Shown here piece by piece: positions 7,965 through 17,302 of a stretch of DNA of 64,000 nucleotides. The notes under the pieces were generated by a model. That model saw only the letters and a list, made by a program, of their open reading frames with translations. It had not been told where the DNA came from and ran no database searches. Source of the DNA: Bacteroidales bacterium. GTDB taxonomy: Bacteria; Bacteroidota; Bacteroidia; Bacteroidales; Tenuifilaceae. A program made the translations under genes and the position numbers. Each line of letters begins with the position of its first letter. Within the stretch, counting starts at the first letter, position 1. The stretch is from the NCBI GenBank assembly GCA_020636835.1, contig JACJXC010000009.1, positions 1-64,000 of the forward strand, written 5' to 3'.

Positions 7965-8576
7965 ATGAGTAAAATTCTTATTGTCGACGATCATCCTTTA
8001 ATTGCGCAGAGCCTACAGAGCATTGTAGATAATTCAAAAATTGGCGAGGTTATTGCGATTGCCAACACCGCAAAGCAGTGTTTGGATTTGGTGGCATCAA
8101 AGCATATCGATTTGGTTTTACTCGACATTAACCTCCCCGACGGTAGTGGGTTGGATATTTGTAAATCGATCACCGAAAAGTATCCACAAATAAAAGTGCT
8201 AGCAATAACCACTTTTAGCGAGTACACTATCGTTCGTAAAATGCTGGAAAACGGGGCATCGGGTTACGTTCTTAAAAACTCAATGCCCGAAGAGGTTGTG
8301 GAAGGGATTGAAACGGTTTTAAAGGGCGAAACGTTCCTCTGCCACGAGGTTGATTTGCTTATGAAGAAAAAATCCGACGAGCAGATATTCCTAACACCCC
8401 GCGAAACGGAATTGCTAAAGCTTATCTGCGATGGTTACACCAACCCCGAGATTGCCGAAAAACTTTTCTTGGGGGTTGAAACCATAAACAGCTACCGGAA
8501 AAATCTCCTATTCAAACTGAACGCACGGAATACCGCGGTTCTGGTTAAAATTGCAATGGAGCAGAAACTAATATAA
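7965..8576 (+). CDS. LuxR/NarL-family response regulator
   Basis: A 203-residue regulator with an N-terminal receiver domain (acidic pocket VDDH at 7-10, phospho-acceptor D54 in LLDINLPDG, switch and Lys pocket TTFSEY and VLKNS) and a C-terminal LuxR-type helix-turn-helix from about residue 138 (LTPRETELLKLICDGYTNPEIA then TINSYRKNL). The kinase gene ends 9 bp upstream, so the pair is one operon. It is the natural candidate to bind the repeated palindromes at 4878 and 5923. Confidence 0.93.
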   Translation: MSKILIVDDHPLIAQSLQSIVDNSKIGEVIAIANTAKQCLDLVASKHIDLVLLDINLPDGSGLDICKSITEKYPQIKVLAITTFSEYTIVRKMLENGASGYVLKNSMPEEVVEGIETVLKGETFLCHEVDLLMKKKSDEQIFLTPRETELLKLICDGYTNPEIAEKLFLGVETINSYRKNLLFKLNARNTAVLVKIAMEQKLI

Positions 8577-8612
8577 ACCCCTACAGGCAAAGAATAGTTC
8601 ACAACACAATTG

Positions 8613-9191
8613 CTATTCCACTGCGCTTGCTGGCAGTGGATTAATGTGCCCCCAGTTCTCGCCCCGCTTAATCCGAGTAACCTGCATCTCGCTAATTTTA
8701 AAAAGTTTAGCAATCGTCGATTGCCGTATTCCACGCTGAAGCATCGATTTTAGGAGCGCAATATCCTGCTCAGTCAATTTGCTAGTAGAAACAACTCTTT
8801 TGTAATCCGGTTTGTTATATTTTTCCTTGAAATAAACGCTGTAATGCGCCCGCATCTCCTCCTCGGTAAGCCATTTAAGGTTGGACCGATGATTATTGTT
8901 AAGGTTATTATCGATATGGGTAACGTACTTGTGCTGCTCCGAGGGTCTTCCAAGCCAAAGTTCAGCCACCAGCTTGTGAACGCAAACCCTTCGACTTTTC
9001 TCCCCCGACTTAAAATCGACAACCTTAAAACCCTTCACACTCCCGCACTTTAAAATTCGCCCGTTAACAGGATCGGTAATGTAGGATCGAACCCTTCCAT
9101 AGTTACTTATTTCGTATCTATTCCCTGTATCGGGTACAACCCTCCACTCTTCATCCTCTAATTTCTTAAGTTTACGCTCTGCTAACCCCAT
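8613..9191 (-). CDS. NUMOD4 / HNH-type endonuclease-like protein
   Basis: A 192-residue protein. An N-terminal NUMOD4 motif (EEWRVVP..GNRYEISNYGRVRS, residues 13-37) is followed by an HNH_3-like core with VCVHKLVAELWLG and THIDNNLNNNHRSNLKWLT around residues 68-105. The C-terminal third (LTEQDIALLKSMLQRGIRQSTIAKLFKIS) looks like a helix-turn-helix. This architecture is shared with phage- and intron-associated homing endonucleases, but it stands alone here with no intron or interrupted host gene. It is convergent with the response regulator gene, 36 bp apart. Confidence 0.8.
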   Translation of the reverse strand: MGLAERKLKKLEDEEWRVVPDTGNRYEISNYGRVRSYITDPVNGRILKCGSVKGFKVVDFKSGEKSRRVCVHKLVAELWLGRPSEQHKYVTHIDNNLNNNHRSNLKWLTEEEMRAHYSVYFKEKYNKPDYKRVVSTSKLTEQDIALLKSMLQRGIRQSTIAKLFKISEMQVTRIKRGENWGHINPLPASAVE

Positions 9192-9466
9192 TTACCCTCC
9201 ATTTATCATTGATACAACAATTTACTCGCTGAACAAGAACTGTAAATAACATTTACAAAGGTAATCAAAAAAACGGGATGTTAAAAAACACAGCCATACG
9301 GCCTTGTACTGCAAGTGCATAAGAAACAAAACCGTCATTAACCTCGTCGGAATTAACCAAAATTGCAGTTCCCATTATAAAACAAAAAGCCCTAGTTAAC
9401 CATTCACAACCACAACTTTTAACCGACATTCATCAATAAGCCATCAACCATTTAAAATGATTTTCC
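9192..9466. other. Divergent intergenic region
   Basis: AT-rich DNA between the HNH gene start and the miaB promoter. I see no open reading frame, repeat or structured RNA; it presumably carries the promoters of both flanking genes. Confidence 0.4.
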
Positions 9467-9474
9467 TATTTTTG
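9467..9474 (+). promoter_or_regulatory. Bacteroidota-type -7 element for miaB
   Basis: TATTTTTG matches TAnnTTTG and lies 16 bp before the miaB ATG, implying a very short leader. The -33 element is not clear. Confidence 0.45.
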
Positions 9475-9490
9475 TGCAAAATTAATTTCG

Positions 9491-10891
9491 ATGGACTTTA
9501 GCACAGAAGAAGGAGGCGTATTCGAAAACCTTTTGCCACTCGATGGCGACGATAGGGAAAAAGTGTATATTGAAACCTACGGCTGCCAAATGAATTTTAA
9601 CGACAGCGAGGTTGTCGCATCAGTTCTTATTGCCAATGGCTACGCAATTACCAGTAATATTAACAATGCGGATATTGCTCTGATCAACACCTGCTCAATC
9701 AGGGAGAATGCCGAGATTAGGGTTTTTGGACGGCTCGATGTGTTCGCCCAAATCAAAAAGCACAAACCCGCCATGCTGGTTGGGGTAATTGGCTGCATGG
9801 CCGAAAGGCTTAAGGATAAGCTGATTGAAGATAGGAAGGTGGTTGACATAGTGGTAGGCCCCGATGCCTACCGCGAGCTCCCCACCCTGCTCCGAGCCGC
9901 CGAGGATGGGCAAAAAGGCATTAACGTGCTCCTGTCGCGCGAGGAAACCTATGCCGACATCAACCCTGTTCGGCTCGATAAGAATGGTGTTTCGGCGTTC
10001 GTATCCATAATGCGTGGATGCAACAACATGTGCACATACTGCGTTGTGCCATATACCCGGGGAATCGAGCGCAGCCGCAACCCCGAAAGTATAATCCGGG
10101 AGGTTAAGGATCTTTTCGATGCCGGATACCGCGAGGTTACTCTGCTTGGGCAAAACGTGAACTCGTACAACTGGCACGAGCCCAACAGCCCAACCAAACA
10201 AACAACCAACTTTGCCGATCTTCTGGAAATGGTTGCACTGGTCGACCCCCGCCTCCGGGTACGATTCTCAACCTCACACCCCAAGGATTTATCCGACGAT
10301 GTGCTCTACACCATCGCGATGTACGAGAATATTTGCAACCACATTCACCTCCCAATCCAGTCGGGATCGAGCCGAGTCCTGAAATTGATGAACCGGAAAT
10401 ACACTCGAGAGGATTATCTGAACCGAATTGCGGCAGTACGAAGAATTATCCCCGATTGCTCCATATCAACCGATCTGATTACCGGGTTCTGCACCGAAAC
10501 CGAAATTGATCACGACCAAACACTAAGCCTAATGCGGGAGGTGGGTTACGATTTTGCCTACATGTTTAAATACTCCAAAAGGCCAAACACAAAAGCGGCT
10601 AATAAATTCGAGGACGATGTTCCCGAAGATGTAAAAACCCGCAGATTATCCGAAATAATAGAGTTACAAGGAAAACTATCGGAAATCAGCAAGCGCAAGG
10701 ATCTCAATAAAAGCTTCGAGGTGCTGATTGAAGGCGAATCAAAAAAATCGAAAGAGCATTTCTACGGCCGAACCACTCACAATAAGGTTGTAGTTTTTCC
10801 ACGCGAGGATCACAAGGTTGGCGATTTCGTATTTGTTAAGGTAACCAACTGTACCCCCGCCACCCTAATTGGCAATATAGTTAAAGAGTAA
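9491..10891 (+). CDS. miaB: tRNA-2-methylthio-N6-dimethylallyladenosine synthase MiaB
   Basis: A 466-residue radical SAM methylthiotransferase that methylthiolates i6A37 of tRNAs reading UNN codons. The N-terminal MTTase domain has YIETYGCQMNFNDSE with C32 and two further cluster cysteines in INTCSIRENA and VIGCMAER. The radical SAM triad is C177, C181 and C184 in RGCNNMCTYCVVPYTRG. Further signatures are LLGQNVNSY and HLPIQSGSSRVLKLMNR. A C-terminal TRAM domain follows from about residue 400. The YCVVPYTRG and QSGS.RVL.MNR motifs favour MiaB over RimO or MtaB. It is convergent with the methyltransferase gene downstream. Confidence 0.95.
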   Translation: MDFSTEEGGVFENLLPLDGDDREKVYIETYGCQMNFNDSEVVASVLIANGYAITSNINNADIALINTCSIRENAEIRVFGRLDVFAQIKKHKPAMLVGVIGCMAERLKDKLIEDRKVVDIVVGPDAYRELPTLLRAAEDGQKGINVLLSREETYADINPVRLDKNGVSAFVSIMRGCNNMCTYCVVPYTRGIERSRNPESIIREVKDLFDAGYREVTLLGQNVNSYNWHEPNSPTKQTTNFADLLEMVALVDPRLRVRFSTSHPKDLSDDVLYTIAMYENICNHIHLPIQSGSSRVLKLMNRKYTREDYLNRIAAVRRIIPDCSISTDLITGFCTETEIDHDQTLSLMREVGYDFAYMFKYSKRPNTKAANKFEDDVPEDVKTRRLSEIIELQGKLSEISKRKDLNKSFEVLIEGESKKSKEHFYGRTTHNKVVVFPREDHKVGDFVFVKVTNCTPATLIGNIVKE

Positions 10892-10967
10892 CTACAACCA
10901 GCGGAGTTTACACGGCTACATATACTTACGTCCCAAAATTGGTGCTATTGGTGCTATTTTAACAAAA

Positions 10968-12164
10968 CTAGAACTCCCGACGAATTCGAGCCATATAGAA
11001 GCCATCGGAACCAAACTCCGTGGGGTATATCCGGCGCTCCTCCTCGAGCACAAATTGCCCTGGGTGCTTATCGAGAAACTTTTTTACCTGCAACTCGTTC
11101 TCCGAGGGGAGTATGCTGCAAGTTGCGTACACCAATTTACCTTGCGGCTTAACCATTACCCAGTAGCGATCCAGAATATCGGCCTGTACCTTTCGGAGCT
11201 CATCGATCCGATCGGCCGTTAACCGCCACTTCGAATCGGGATTACGCCGCAAAACCCCGAGTCCCGAACAGGGAACATCGAGCAAAAGCCTATCAGCACT
11301 CTCCTTTAACCGTTTCACCGTTTTGCTCGACTCAATAACCCGAGCCTCAACAATTGTTGCTCCTGCCCTACGGGCGCGCAAACGCAGCTCGGCAAGTTTC
11401 CAATCGGCCGTATCCATAGCAATAATCCTCCCCTTATTGGCCATTAGCGCCGAAAGATGCAGTGTTTTGCCCCCATTGCCAGCACAAGCATCAACCACCC
11501 GCATTCCCGCACTGACGTCCAAAAACGGGGCAACCAACTGCGATGAGAAGTCCTGCTGCTCAAACATCCCCAAGCGGAAAGCCTCGGAGGAGTAAATATT
11601 GGTGCGCTCAACAATGCGAATGGCATCGGGAGTGTCCATGGCCTCTGCCAATATACCCTCGCGCTTGAACCAAGCAAGCAGCTCCTGACGCGACCCCTTC
11701 AGAGTATTTACTCTAACCACTATGCTGGGAACGGTATTTAACGCTTTAAGCTCTGGCTCCCATCGCAAACCCAACTCGGAATCACCAACCTCATCGAGCC
11801 AATCGGGGATCGACTCGCGGATGGCCCTACTCAGCGGCCTACTGGCTATTGTATTTTTTATCTTAGTTTGCAAGTCGGCACTAATTAAACCCTGCGTAAC
11901 ACCGCGGCTATAATTTAAGGCCATATAATTAATTACCGCGCTATGGTACTCGCTACCATAGTTAACGGGCGTAACAAACTTTAACTCGTCAAGTAGTCGC
12001 CACCAACGGATAGTCCCTGCCAGAGTTTCGGCAAAAAAACCCTTCTGCTCGCGAGTCCACCCCCTATTCTGCTTCAACCAGAACGACGTAACCTGATCCA
12101 ACGAACGACCCTCTTTCATCACCTCGCGCACCGCAGTGGCTATAACCTCAACAACCCTTATCAT
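10968..12164 (-). CDS. RsmB/RsmF-family (NOL1/NOP2/Sun) 16S rRNA cytosine-5 methyltransferase
   Basis: A 398-residue SAM-dependent m5C methyltransferase. The N-terminal part (residues 1-140) is helical and NusB-like, as in RsmB. The catalytic domain has SAM motif I VVDACAGNGGKTLHLSALM near residue 224, motif IV LLDVPCSGLGVLRRNPD with the PC cysteine, and motif VI YATCSILPSENE with the catalytic TC cysteine. It should modify a cytosine of 16S rRNA; the exact position cannot be read from sequence. There is no C-terminal PUA domain. Confidence 0.9.
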   Translation of the reverse strand: MIRVVEVIATAVREVMKEGRSLDQVTSFWLKQNRGWTREQKGFFAETLAGTIRWWRLLDELKFVTPVNYGSEYHSAVINYMALNYSRGVTQGLISADLQTKIKNTIASRPLSRAIRESIPDWLDEVGDSELGLRWEPELKALNTVPSIVVRVNTLKGSRQELLAWFKREGILAEAMDTPDAIRIVERTNIYSSEAFRLGMFEQQDFSSQLVAPFLDVSAGMRVVDACAGNGGKTLHLSALMANKGRIIAMDTADWKLAELRLRARRAGATIVEARVIESSKTVKRLKESADRLLLDVPCSGLGVLRRNPDSKWRLTADRIDELRKVQADILDRYWVMVKPQGKLVYATCSILPSENELQVKKFLDKHPGQFVLEEERRIYPTEFGSDGFYMARIRREF

Positions 12165-12285
12165 TTCTATTTATTTTTTACAAAGCTATCATTAAAATTT
12201 GGGAAATAAAACATCAATAATAATAACACCACCATCACACATGCCAGCAGACCGATGTGCTTTAAAACAAAAAATAAACAGATGC

Positions 12286-12312
12286 AAAAAGGCCGCTGAA
12301 GCGGCCTTTTTC
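12286..12312. terminator. Terminator downstream of the AT-hook gene
   Basis: Stem AAAAAGGCCGC / GCGGCCTTTTT around a TGAA loop, with T-runs on both strands. It lies 20 bp past the stop of the minus-strand AT-hook gene. Confidence 0.9.
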
Positions 12313-12331
12313 ATATATCTGCAATAAAAAA

Positions 12332-13066
12332 TTACATTAATCGATCCTGGTACTCAGCTTTCAGCTCACCTTTATCGTTAAACCACTCGGCCATACCGTA
12401 GAAAGAACCCGGGGTGCCACTCTTTGAATATTTATTAATGGTTTTATCGTACTTAGTAAGGCGTGTTAGATTGGTTGAAATAGCCATTTTTACTCGATCT
12501 CGATCTGCTTCATCAATACCTAAATACTCCATTGCAGCAACGGTTAATGAGTTAGAAAGCATTAACGAATTTTTAGTACGTAGAATATTGTAAATCAAAT
12601 CGATCCATTTAACCTTCTCTTCACCTTTACCTTTTTTAATTGATTTGCGAATAGTTTTTGGTTTCCGTCCACGTTTCTTGGGCTCCTTTACAACTACAAC
12701 CGCTTTCTTTGCAACTTTTTCAACCTTTACCTTTGCCGATTTCTTTTTAGGCTTAGCCTCTTTTACTGCTGAATCTTCAACTTTAACTTTAGGCTTGGGA
12801 CCACGTTTTTTTGGCTCGGCCTTTTCGATAGGTGCTTGTTTTGCGGCAACTGAGGGTTTTCGACCTCTCACTTTGGGCTCTACAGTTAACGTTTTAGCGG
12901 CTTTTTTAAGTTCACGCCCGGCCTCATCGGAAAGAATCTTTCCATCAGATATCTTACTAAGAATTGCCTTTAAACTTACAATGCGGCGTTGAGCCCTGTC
13001 AATCTCGGTTTGATAGAGATCGATCAGTTCATTGACTTCGGTTTGGGTTAGCGAAATATTCTTCAT
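12332..13066 (-). CDS. AT-hook DNA-binding protein
   Basis: A 244-residue, strongly basic protein. Residues 1-60 are helical and coiled-coil-like. Residues 60-150 are a low-complexity K/A/P/V tail with three AT-hook cores: RGRKP (68-72, read as RGRKPS), RGPKP (88-92) and RGRKP (132-136). These bind the minor groove of AT-rich DNA. The C-terminal 90 residues (from VKWIDLIYNIL) form a compact domain I do not recognise; its spacing of helices could suit a winged helix. A nucleoid-associated or global regulatory role is inferred. It is monocistronic. Confidence 0.8.
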   Translation of the reverse strand: MKNISLTQTEVNELIDLYQTEIDRAQRRIVSLKAILSKISDGKILSDEAGRELKKAAKTLTVEPKVRGRKPSVAAKQAPIEKAEPKKRGPKPKVKVEDSAVKEAKPKKKSAKVKVEKVAKKAVVVVKEPKKRGRKPKTIRKSIKKGKGEEKVKWIDLIYNILRTKNSLMLSNSLTVAAMEYLGIDEADRDRVKMAISTNLTRLTKYDKTINKYSKSGTPGSFYGMAEWFNDKGELKAEYQDRLM

Positions 13067-13636
13067 TCTGTTTATTGTTGGTTATTATTTTAGTTTTCTA
13101 AAATCGGGAAACACTGTATATGAGACACATTAACGCCTAAACTACAAAACAATAAAACCTATGATTTGCAAATGTAATTAAATAATAAAAAAATACAACC
13201 GTTTTATAAAAATATTAGTTTGCTAATCAATATTTTATAGGATAAATATTTGTGGGAGTAAATAACAAAATACACTCTGCACTTTACCCAAAGTAGGATA
13301 AACAGACAATTACAATATCATTAAAATAACAAAAAACCGCCCAACAATACCCTAACAAGTAGTTAATTACGATTTTAACAAAACCCGGATTATTAAAGAA
13401 ATATCGATAAATAACGATGCTACGAAAACCAAAACACTATTTTAATGTTTAAATAAAGGGGAGATATAGCAATAGATGTCAACACTAAAATTCAACCTCA
13501 ATGAATCAAAAAAATATCAAACACATCGAAAGCCACAAATAAAAACTACTTTTGAAGAATTGGCGGTTAAACCATACCAGCCATAATCGCATCAAATAAA
13601 TTATTAATTCTAAAAATAATCATAACAGTATAAGCA
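13067..13636. other. Long AT-rich divergent intergenic region
   Basis: 570 bp without a credible gene between the AT-hook gene and the tricorn-like protease. It is unusually AT-rich with many A/T tracts, so it could itself be a target of AT-hook binding. A TAnnTTTG match is at 13547-13554. I see no inverted repeat or RNA gene. Confidence 0.45.
13547..13554 (+). promoter_or_regulatory. Bacteroidota-type -7 element for the tricorn-like protease
   Basis: TACTTTTG matches TAnnTTTG, giving a leader of about 80 nt before the ATG at 13637. No good -33 element is seen. Confidence 0.4.
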
Positions 13637-16600
13637 ATGAGAATAAAACAACTACTATTAATGCTTACATCTGTAGTAAGTATTAATGCGTTTGCACAAA
13701 CCAATGGATCGCCGCTATGGCTCCGCTACCCAGCAATATCACCCAATGGTGCAGAAATTGCCTTTTCGTACAAAGGGGATATTTACAAAGTCCCCACAAT
13801 AGGTGGAAATGCAACCATTCTTACTACCAATTCGGCATACGATTACATGCCCGTATGGTCGCCCGATGGACTAACTATTGCATTTGCTTCGAACCGAAAT
13901 GGAAATTTTGACATCTTCACCATGCCCTCAAATGGTGGCGAACCTGTTCGATTAACCTTTCACTCCGCCAACGAGTACCCATCGGCATTCACTGTTAACG
14001 GCAGCGAGATACTATTCAAGGCAAGCATGCAGGATAACGCAAATAACGTTCTATTTCCCAGCGATATTCTCACGGAGCTATACTCGGTTCCGGTTGCCGG
14101 AGGCAGAGTAAAGCAAGTGTTTACAACGCCTGCCGAAAATGCAGTATTCAGCCCCAATGGGCAGCTCATTGCCTATCACGATTGCAAAGGGTATGAGGAC
14201 AACTGGAGAAAACACCATCAATCGTCAGTAACACGCGATATCTGGGTTTACGATACCCAATCGCAAACCCACAAAAAGATCAGCTCGTTCGCAGGCGAGG
14301 ATCGCAATCCCGTTTTCGCAGCCGACGGCAATACACTATACTACCTATCGGAAATAAACGGAAGTTTCAATGTAACCGCTCAAGATGTTGCGCTAACATC
14401 TCAACCCAAATCGCTCACCAGCTTCACAAAACACCCTGTTAGATTCCTAACACTATCAGCCAACGGGATATTCTGTTACCACTACAATGGCGAGATATAT
14501 ACCCAACCGCTAAACGGCACACCTAAAAAGGTAAGCATTGCCATTGCAACCGACAAAACGGAACAGGAAATAACCTACGAATCGTTATCGAAAGGAGCCA
14601 CCGAAATGGCGGTATCGCCCGATGGCAAGGAAGTGGCCTTCATTATTCGGGGCGATGTGTTTGTAACCTCAACCGACCACAACAACACCAAACGAATTAC
14701 CAATACCCCGGAACAGGAACGCTCCGTTAGTTTCAGCCCCGACGGCAAGAAATTGCTTTACGCCTCGGAGCGCAACGGCAGCTGGAACATCTACCAAACA
14801 TCCGTAGCCTCTACGGAAGAGCCCAACTTTACGCTATCCACCATACTTAAGGAGGAGCCCGTTGTAACCATTCCGGAGGAAACCTTTCAACCCGCATACT
14901 CGCCCGATGGCAAAGAGATTGCATTCCTTAAAGAACGGACAACCCTATGCGTAATCAACCTCGAATCGAAAAAGATTAGGACAATTCTCGATGGCCGCTA
15001 CAACTACTCCTACTCCGATGGCGACCAATGGTACCAATGGTCGCCCGATGGACGTTGGTTTGTAGCAAATTTTATGGAAACCCCATCGTGGCCCGACACC
15101 GACGTTGCCCTGGTAAAAGCCGATGGTTCCGGAGAATTCTTCAACCTCACCAAGAGCGGATACGACGACAACACCCCAAAATGGATGATGAACGGCAAAG
15201 CAATCCTCTGGTTCAACGACAAAATGGGCATGCGCAGCCACGGATCGTGGGGAGCGCAATTCGATGCATACGCGATGTTCCTAACCCAAGAGGCTCTTGA
15301 AGAGTTTAAACTGAGTAAAATTGAATGGGAACTACTAAAAGAAAAACGGAAAAAGGAAAAGGAAAAGGATAAATCCGAATCGAAAGACGATACAAAATCG
15401 AACAAGGACAGCAAAAAAGGGAAAAAAGAGCCCGAAAAAGACAAGGGCATCGAACCCTTAAAAATAGATGTCAACAATATCGACGATCGCAAGGTTAAGC
15501 TAACCATCAACTCATCGGCTCTATCGGATGCACTTCTAGTTCCCGATGGCGACAAGCTTTACTACCTTAGCCGATTCGAGAAAGGATACGACCTTTGGGT
15601 AACCAACCTCAAAGAGAACGAAACTAAGCTACTAGTCAAGATTAATGGGTACGCAGGCAACCTATCGATCGACAAAGATCAGAAGTTTTTATTCCTACTC
15701 TCCAACGGCACTCCCATGAAGGTGGAAATATCGAACAACAAGCTAACCCCCATCAAGTTCAATGCGGAGTTTAGCATAAACTACCCCCAGGAGCGCGACT
15801 ATATGTACGAGCATATGTGGCGGCAAGTGGAGAAAAAATTCTACGACCCCAACCTGCACGGAATCGATTGGGTATCGTACAAAAGCGAGTACGCAAAATT
15901 CCTACCCCATATCAACAACAACTTCGATTACGCCGAGATGATGAGCGAACTGCTCGGCGAGCTGAACGGCTCACACACCGGTTGCCGATTCCGATCGAAT
16001 CCTAAGAATGCCGATCAAACAGCCAGCTTGGGAGTTTTCTACGACTACACCCATCTTGGGAACGGCATGAAGATTGCCGAGGTTCTGGACAAATCGCCGC
16101 TAAACAACTCGAAAGGGAAAGTTAAACCCGGAGTTATTATTGAGAAAATTGACGGGGTTGAAATCACCGCCAACTCAAGTTACTACAACCTACTCAACCG
16201 CAAAGCCGATAAACTAACGCTTATAGAGTTCTACAATCCTACAAGCGGGGAGCGCTGGACCGAATCGGTTAAACCAATCAGCCGCTGGGATGAATCGGAT
16301 CTACTCTACAAACAATGGGTGAAAAAGCGCGCCGACGACGTTGATCGCTTATCCAACGGACGTATTGGCTACGTACATGTTTCGGGGATGAACTCGCAAA
16401 GCTACCGCGAGGTGTACTCCGAGCTGCTTGGAAAGTACCGAAGCAAGGAAGCCGTAATTGTTGATACTCGGTTTAATGGCGGTGGATGGCTCCACGACGA
16501 TTTAGCAACTCTGCTTAATGGAAAAAAATACGCCGATTTTAGCCCCCGGGGGCAACATATCGGAGCCGAGCCAATTGCAAAATGGCACAAACCCTCGGTA

Positions 16601-16912
16601 GTCCTTGTGGGCGAAGGAAACTACTCCGATGCGCACGGCTTCCCCTTTGTATATAAAACCCTTGGAATCGGAAAACTAATCGGCATGCCAGTTCCTGGCA
16701 CTATGACCGCAGTATGGTGGGAAAGCCAAGTGGATCCGTCGCTGGTATTCGGAATCCCACAAATGGGTGTTAAGGATAAAAACGGGAAATACCTCGAGAA
16801 TCAACAATTATACCCCGATATTCAGGTAAGCATTAAACCCGAGGAGGCCGCAACCGGAACCGACACACAAATAAAAGCTGCAGTTGAAGAACTATTAAAA
16901 CAGCTGAAGTAA
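13637..16912 (+). CDS. Tricorn-like S41 protease with beta-propeller domains
   Basis: A 1,091-residue exported protein; signal peptide 1-20 (ends NAFAQ). Residues 25-550 carry PD40/TolB-like propeller blades (repeated SPDGKEVAFI, SPDGKKLLYAS, SPDGKEIAFL). A highly charged K/E/D insertion spans about 565-620. A tricorn core domain, a PDZ domain (about 805-890) and the S41 peptidase core follow. Likely catalytic residues are H780 in LNGSHTG and S997 in GNYSDAHGFP, with RFNGGG near 950. Family members degrade peptides; here it would act in the periplasm or be secreted. It is monocistronic. Confidence 0.9.
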   Translation: MRIKQLLLMLTSVVSINAFAQTNGSPLWLRYPAISPNGAEIAFSYKGDIYKVPTIGGNATILTTNSAYDYMPVWSPDGLTIAFASNRNGNFDIFTMPSNGGEPVRLTFHSANEYPSAFTVNGSEILFKASMQDNANNVLFPSDILTELYSVPVAGGRVKQVFTTPAENAVFSPNGQLIAYHDCKGYEDNWRKHHQSSVTRDIWVYDTQSQTHKKISSFAGEDRNPVFAADGNTLYYLSEINGSFNVTAQDVALTSQPKSLTSFTKHPVRFLTLSANGIFCYHYNGEIYTQPLNGTPKKVSIAIATDKTEQEITYESLSKGATEMAVSPDGKEVAFIIRGDVFVTSTDHNNTKRITNTPEQERSVSFSPDGKKLLYASERNGSWNIYQTSVASTEEPNFTLSTILKEEPVVTIPEETFQPAYSPDGKEIAFLKERTTLCVINLESKKIRTILDGRYNYSYSDGDQWYQWSPDGRWFVANFMETPSWPDTDVALVKADGSGEFFNLTKSGYDDNTPKWMMNGKAILWFNDKMGMRSHGSWGAQFDAYAMFLTQEALEEFKLSKIEWELLKEKRKKEKEKDKSESKDDTKSNKDSKKGKKEPEKDKGIEPLKIDVNNIDDRKVKLTINSSALSDALLVPDGDKLYYLSRFEKGYDLWVTNLKENETKLLVKINGYAGNLSIDKDQKFLFLLSNGTPMKVEISNNKLTPIKFNAEFSINYPQERDYMYEHMWRQVEKKFYDPNLHGIDWVSYKSEYAKFLPHINNNFDYAEMMSELLGELNGSHTGCRFRSNPKNADQTASLGVFYDYTHLGNGMKIAEVLDKSPLNNSKGKVKPGVIIEKIDGVEITANSSYYNLLNRKADKLTLIEFYNPTSGERWTESVKPISRWDESDLLYKQWVKKRADDVDRLSNGRIGYVHVSGMNSQSYREVYSELLGKYRSKEAVIVDTRFNGGGWLHDDLATLLNGKKYADFSPRGQHIGAEPIAKWHKPSVVLVGEGNYSDAHGFPFVYKTLGIGKLIGMPVPGTMTAVWWESQVDPSLVFGIPQMGVKDKNGKYLENQQLYPDIQVSIKPEEAATGTDTQIKAAVEELLKQLK

Positions 16913-16993
16913 AAACGAACACACTGTAACTGAAAGGTGTAGCCATGTAAAAATGGTTACACCTTTATTTTTTTTCAAAAAAAGTTTAATCTC

Positions 16994-17025
16994 ATTGTAT
17001 TGTTTTGATAAAAATCATACTTTTG
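16994..17025 (+). promoter_or_regulatory. Bacteroidota-type promoter of the small lipoprotein gene
   Basis: ATTG (16994-16997), a 20-bp spacer, then TACTTTTG (17018-17025), a good match to the sigma-AB type consensus, 30 bp before the ATG. Confidence 0.65.
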
Positions 17026-17055
17026 TTTCGAACAAACTAACTAATACACTAAACT

Positions 17056-17244
17056 ATGAAAAGATTATCTTATTTTCTAATGGCTGCCGCTATGGTTTCT
17101 ATGGTTGCTTGTACATCTGCTCCTAAGCAAGAAGAAGCAACTGAAGTTGAACAACCTGCTACTGAGCAAGTTGACACAACTCAGGCTGTTGAAGGTGCTG
17201 CTGAAGTTGCAGATACCACCAAACCTGCTGAAGCTCAGCAATAA
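17056..17244 (+). CDS. Small acidic lipoprotein
   Basis: A 62-residue protein. The signal peptide MKRLSYFLMAAAMVSMVAC ends in a lipobox VAC with Cys19. The mature part is low-complexity, rich in E, A, T, P and Q, with two near-repeats (VDTTQAVEGAAEV and ADTTKPAEAQQ), and probably unstructured. Promoter, start and terminator are all clear, so this is a genuine short gene; the strong promoter and A/T-simple codons suggest high expression. Function is unknown; abundant small acidic lipoproteins of this kind are common in Bacteroidota envelopes. Confidence 0.8.
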   Translation: MKRLSYFLMAAAMVSMVACTSAPKQEEATEVEQPATEQVDTTQAVEGAAEVADTTKPAEAQQ

Positions 17245-17261
17245 TCATTAGAAATAAAAAA

Positions 17262-17293
17262 ATAAAAAAACACCCCTCGGGGTGTTTTTTTAT
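17262..17293. terminator. Bidirectional terminator between lipoprotein gene and aspS
   Basis: GC stem CACCC / GGGTG with a CTCG loop, flanked by A7 and T7 tracts. It serves the lipoprotein gene and, on the other strand, aspS. Confidence 0.9.
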
Positions 17294-17302
17294 TTTTACC
17301 CA

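Noticed and set aside
15340..15450. A-rich tract as a frameshift or slippage site
   Set aside because: It encodes a continuous K/E-rich insert in frame; no alternative product is apparent.
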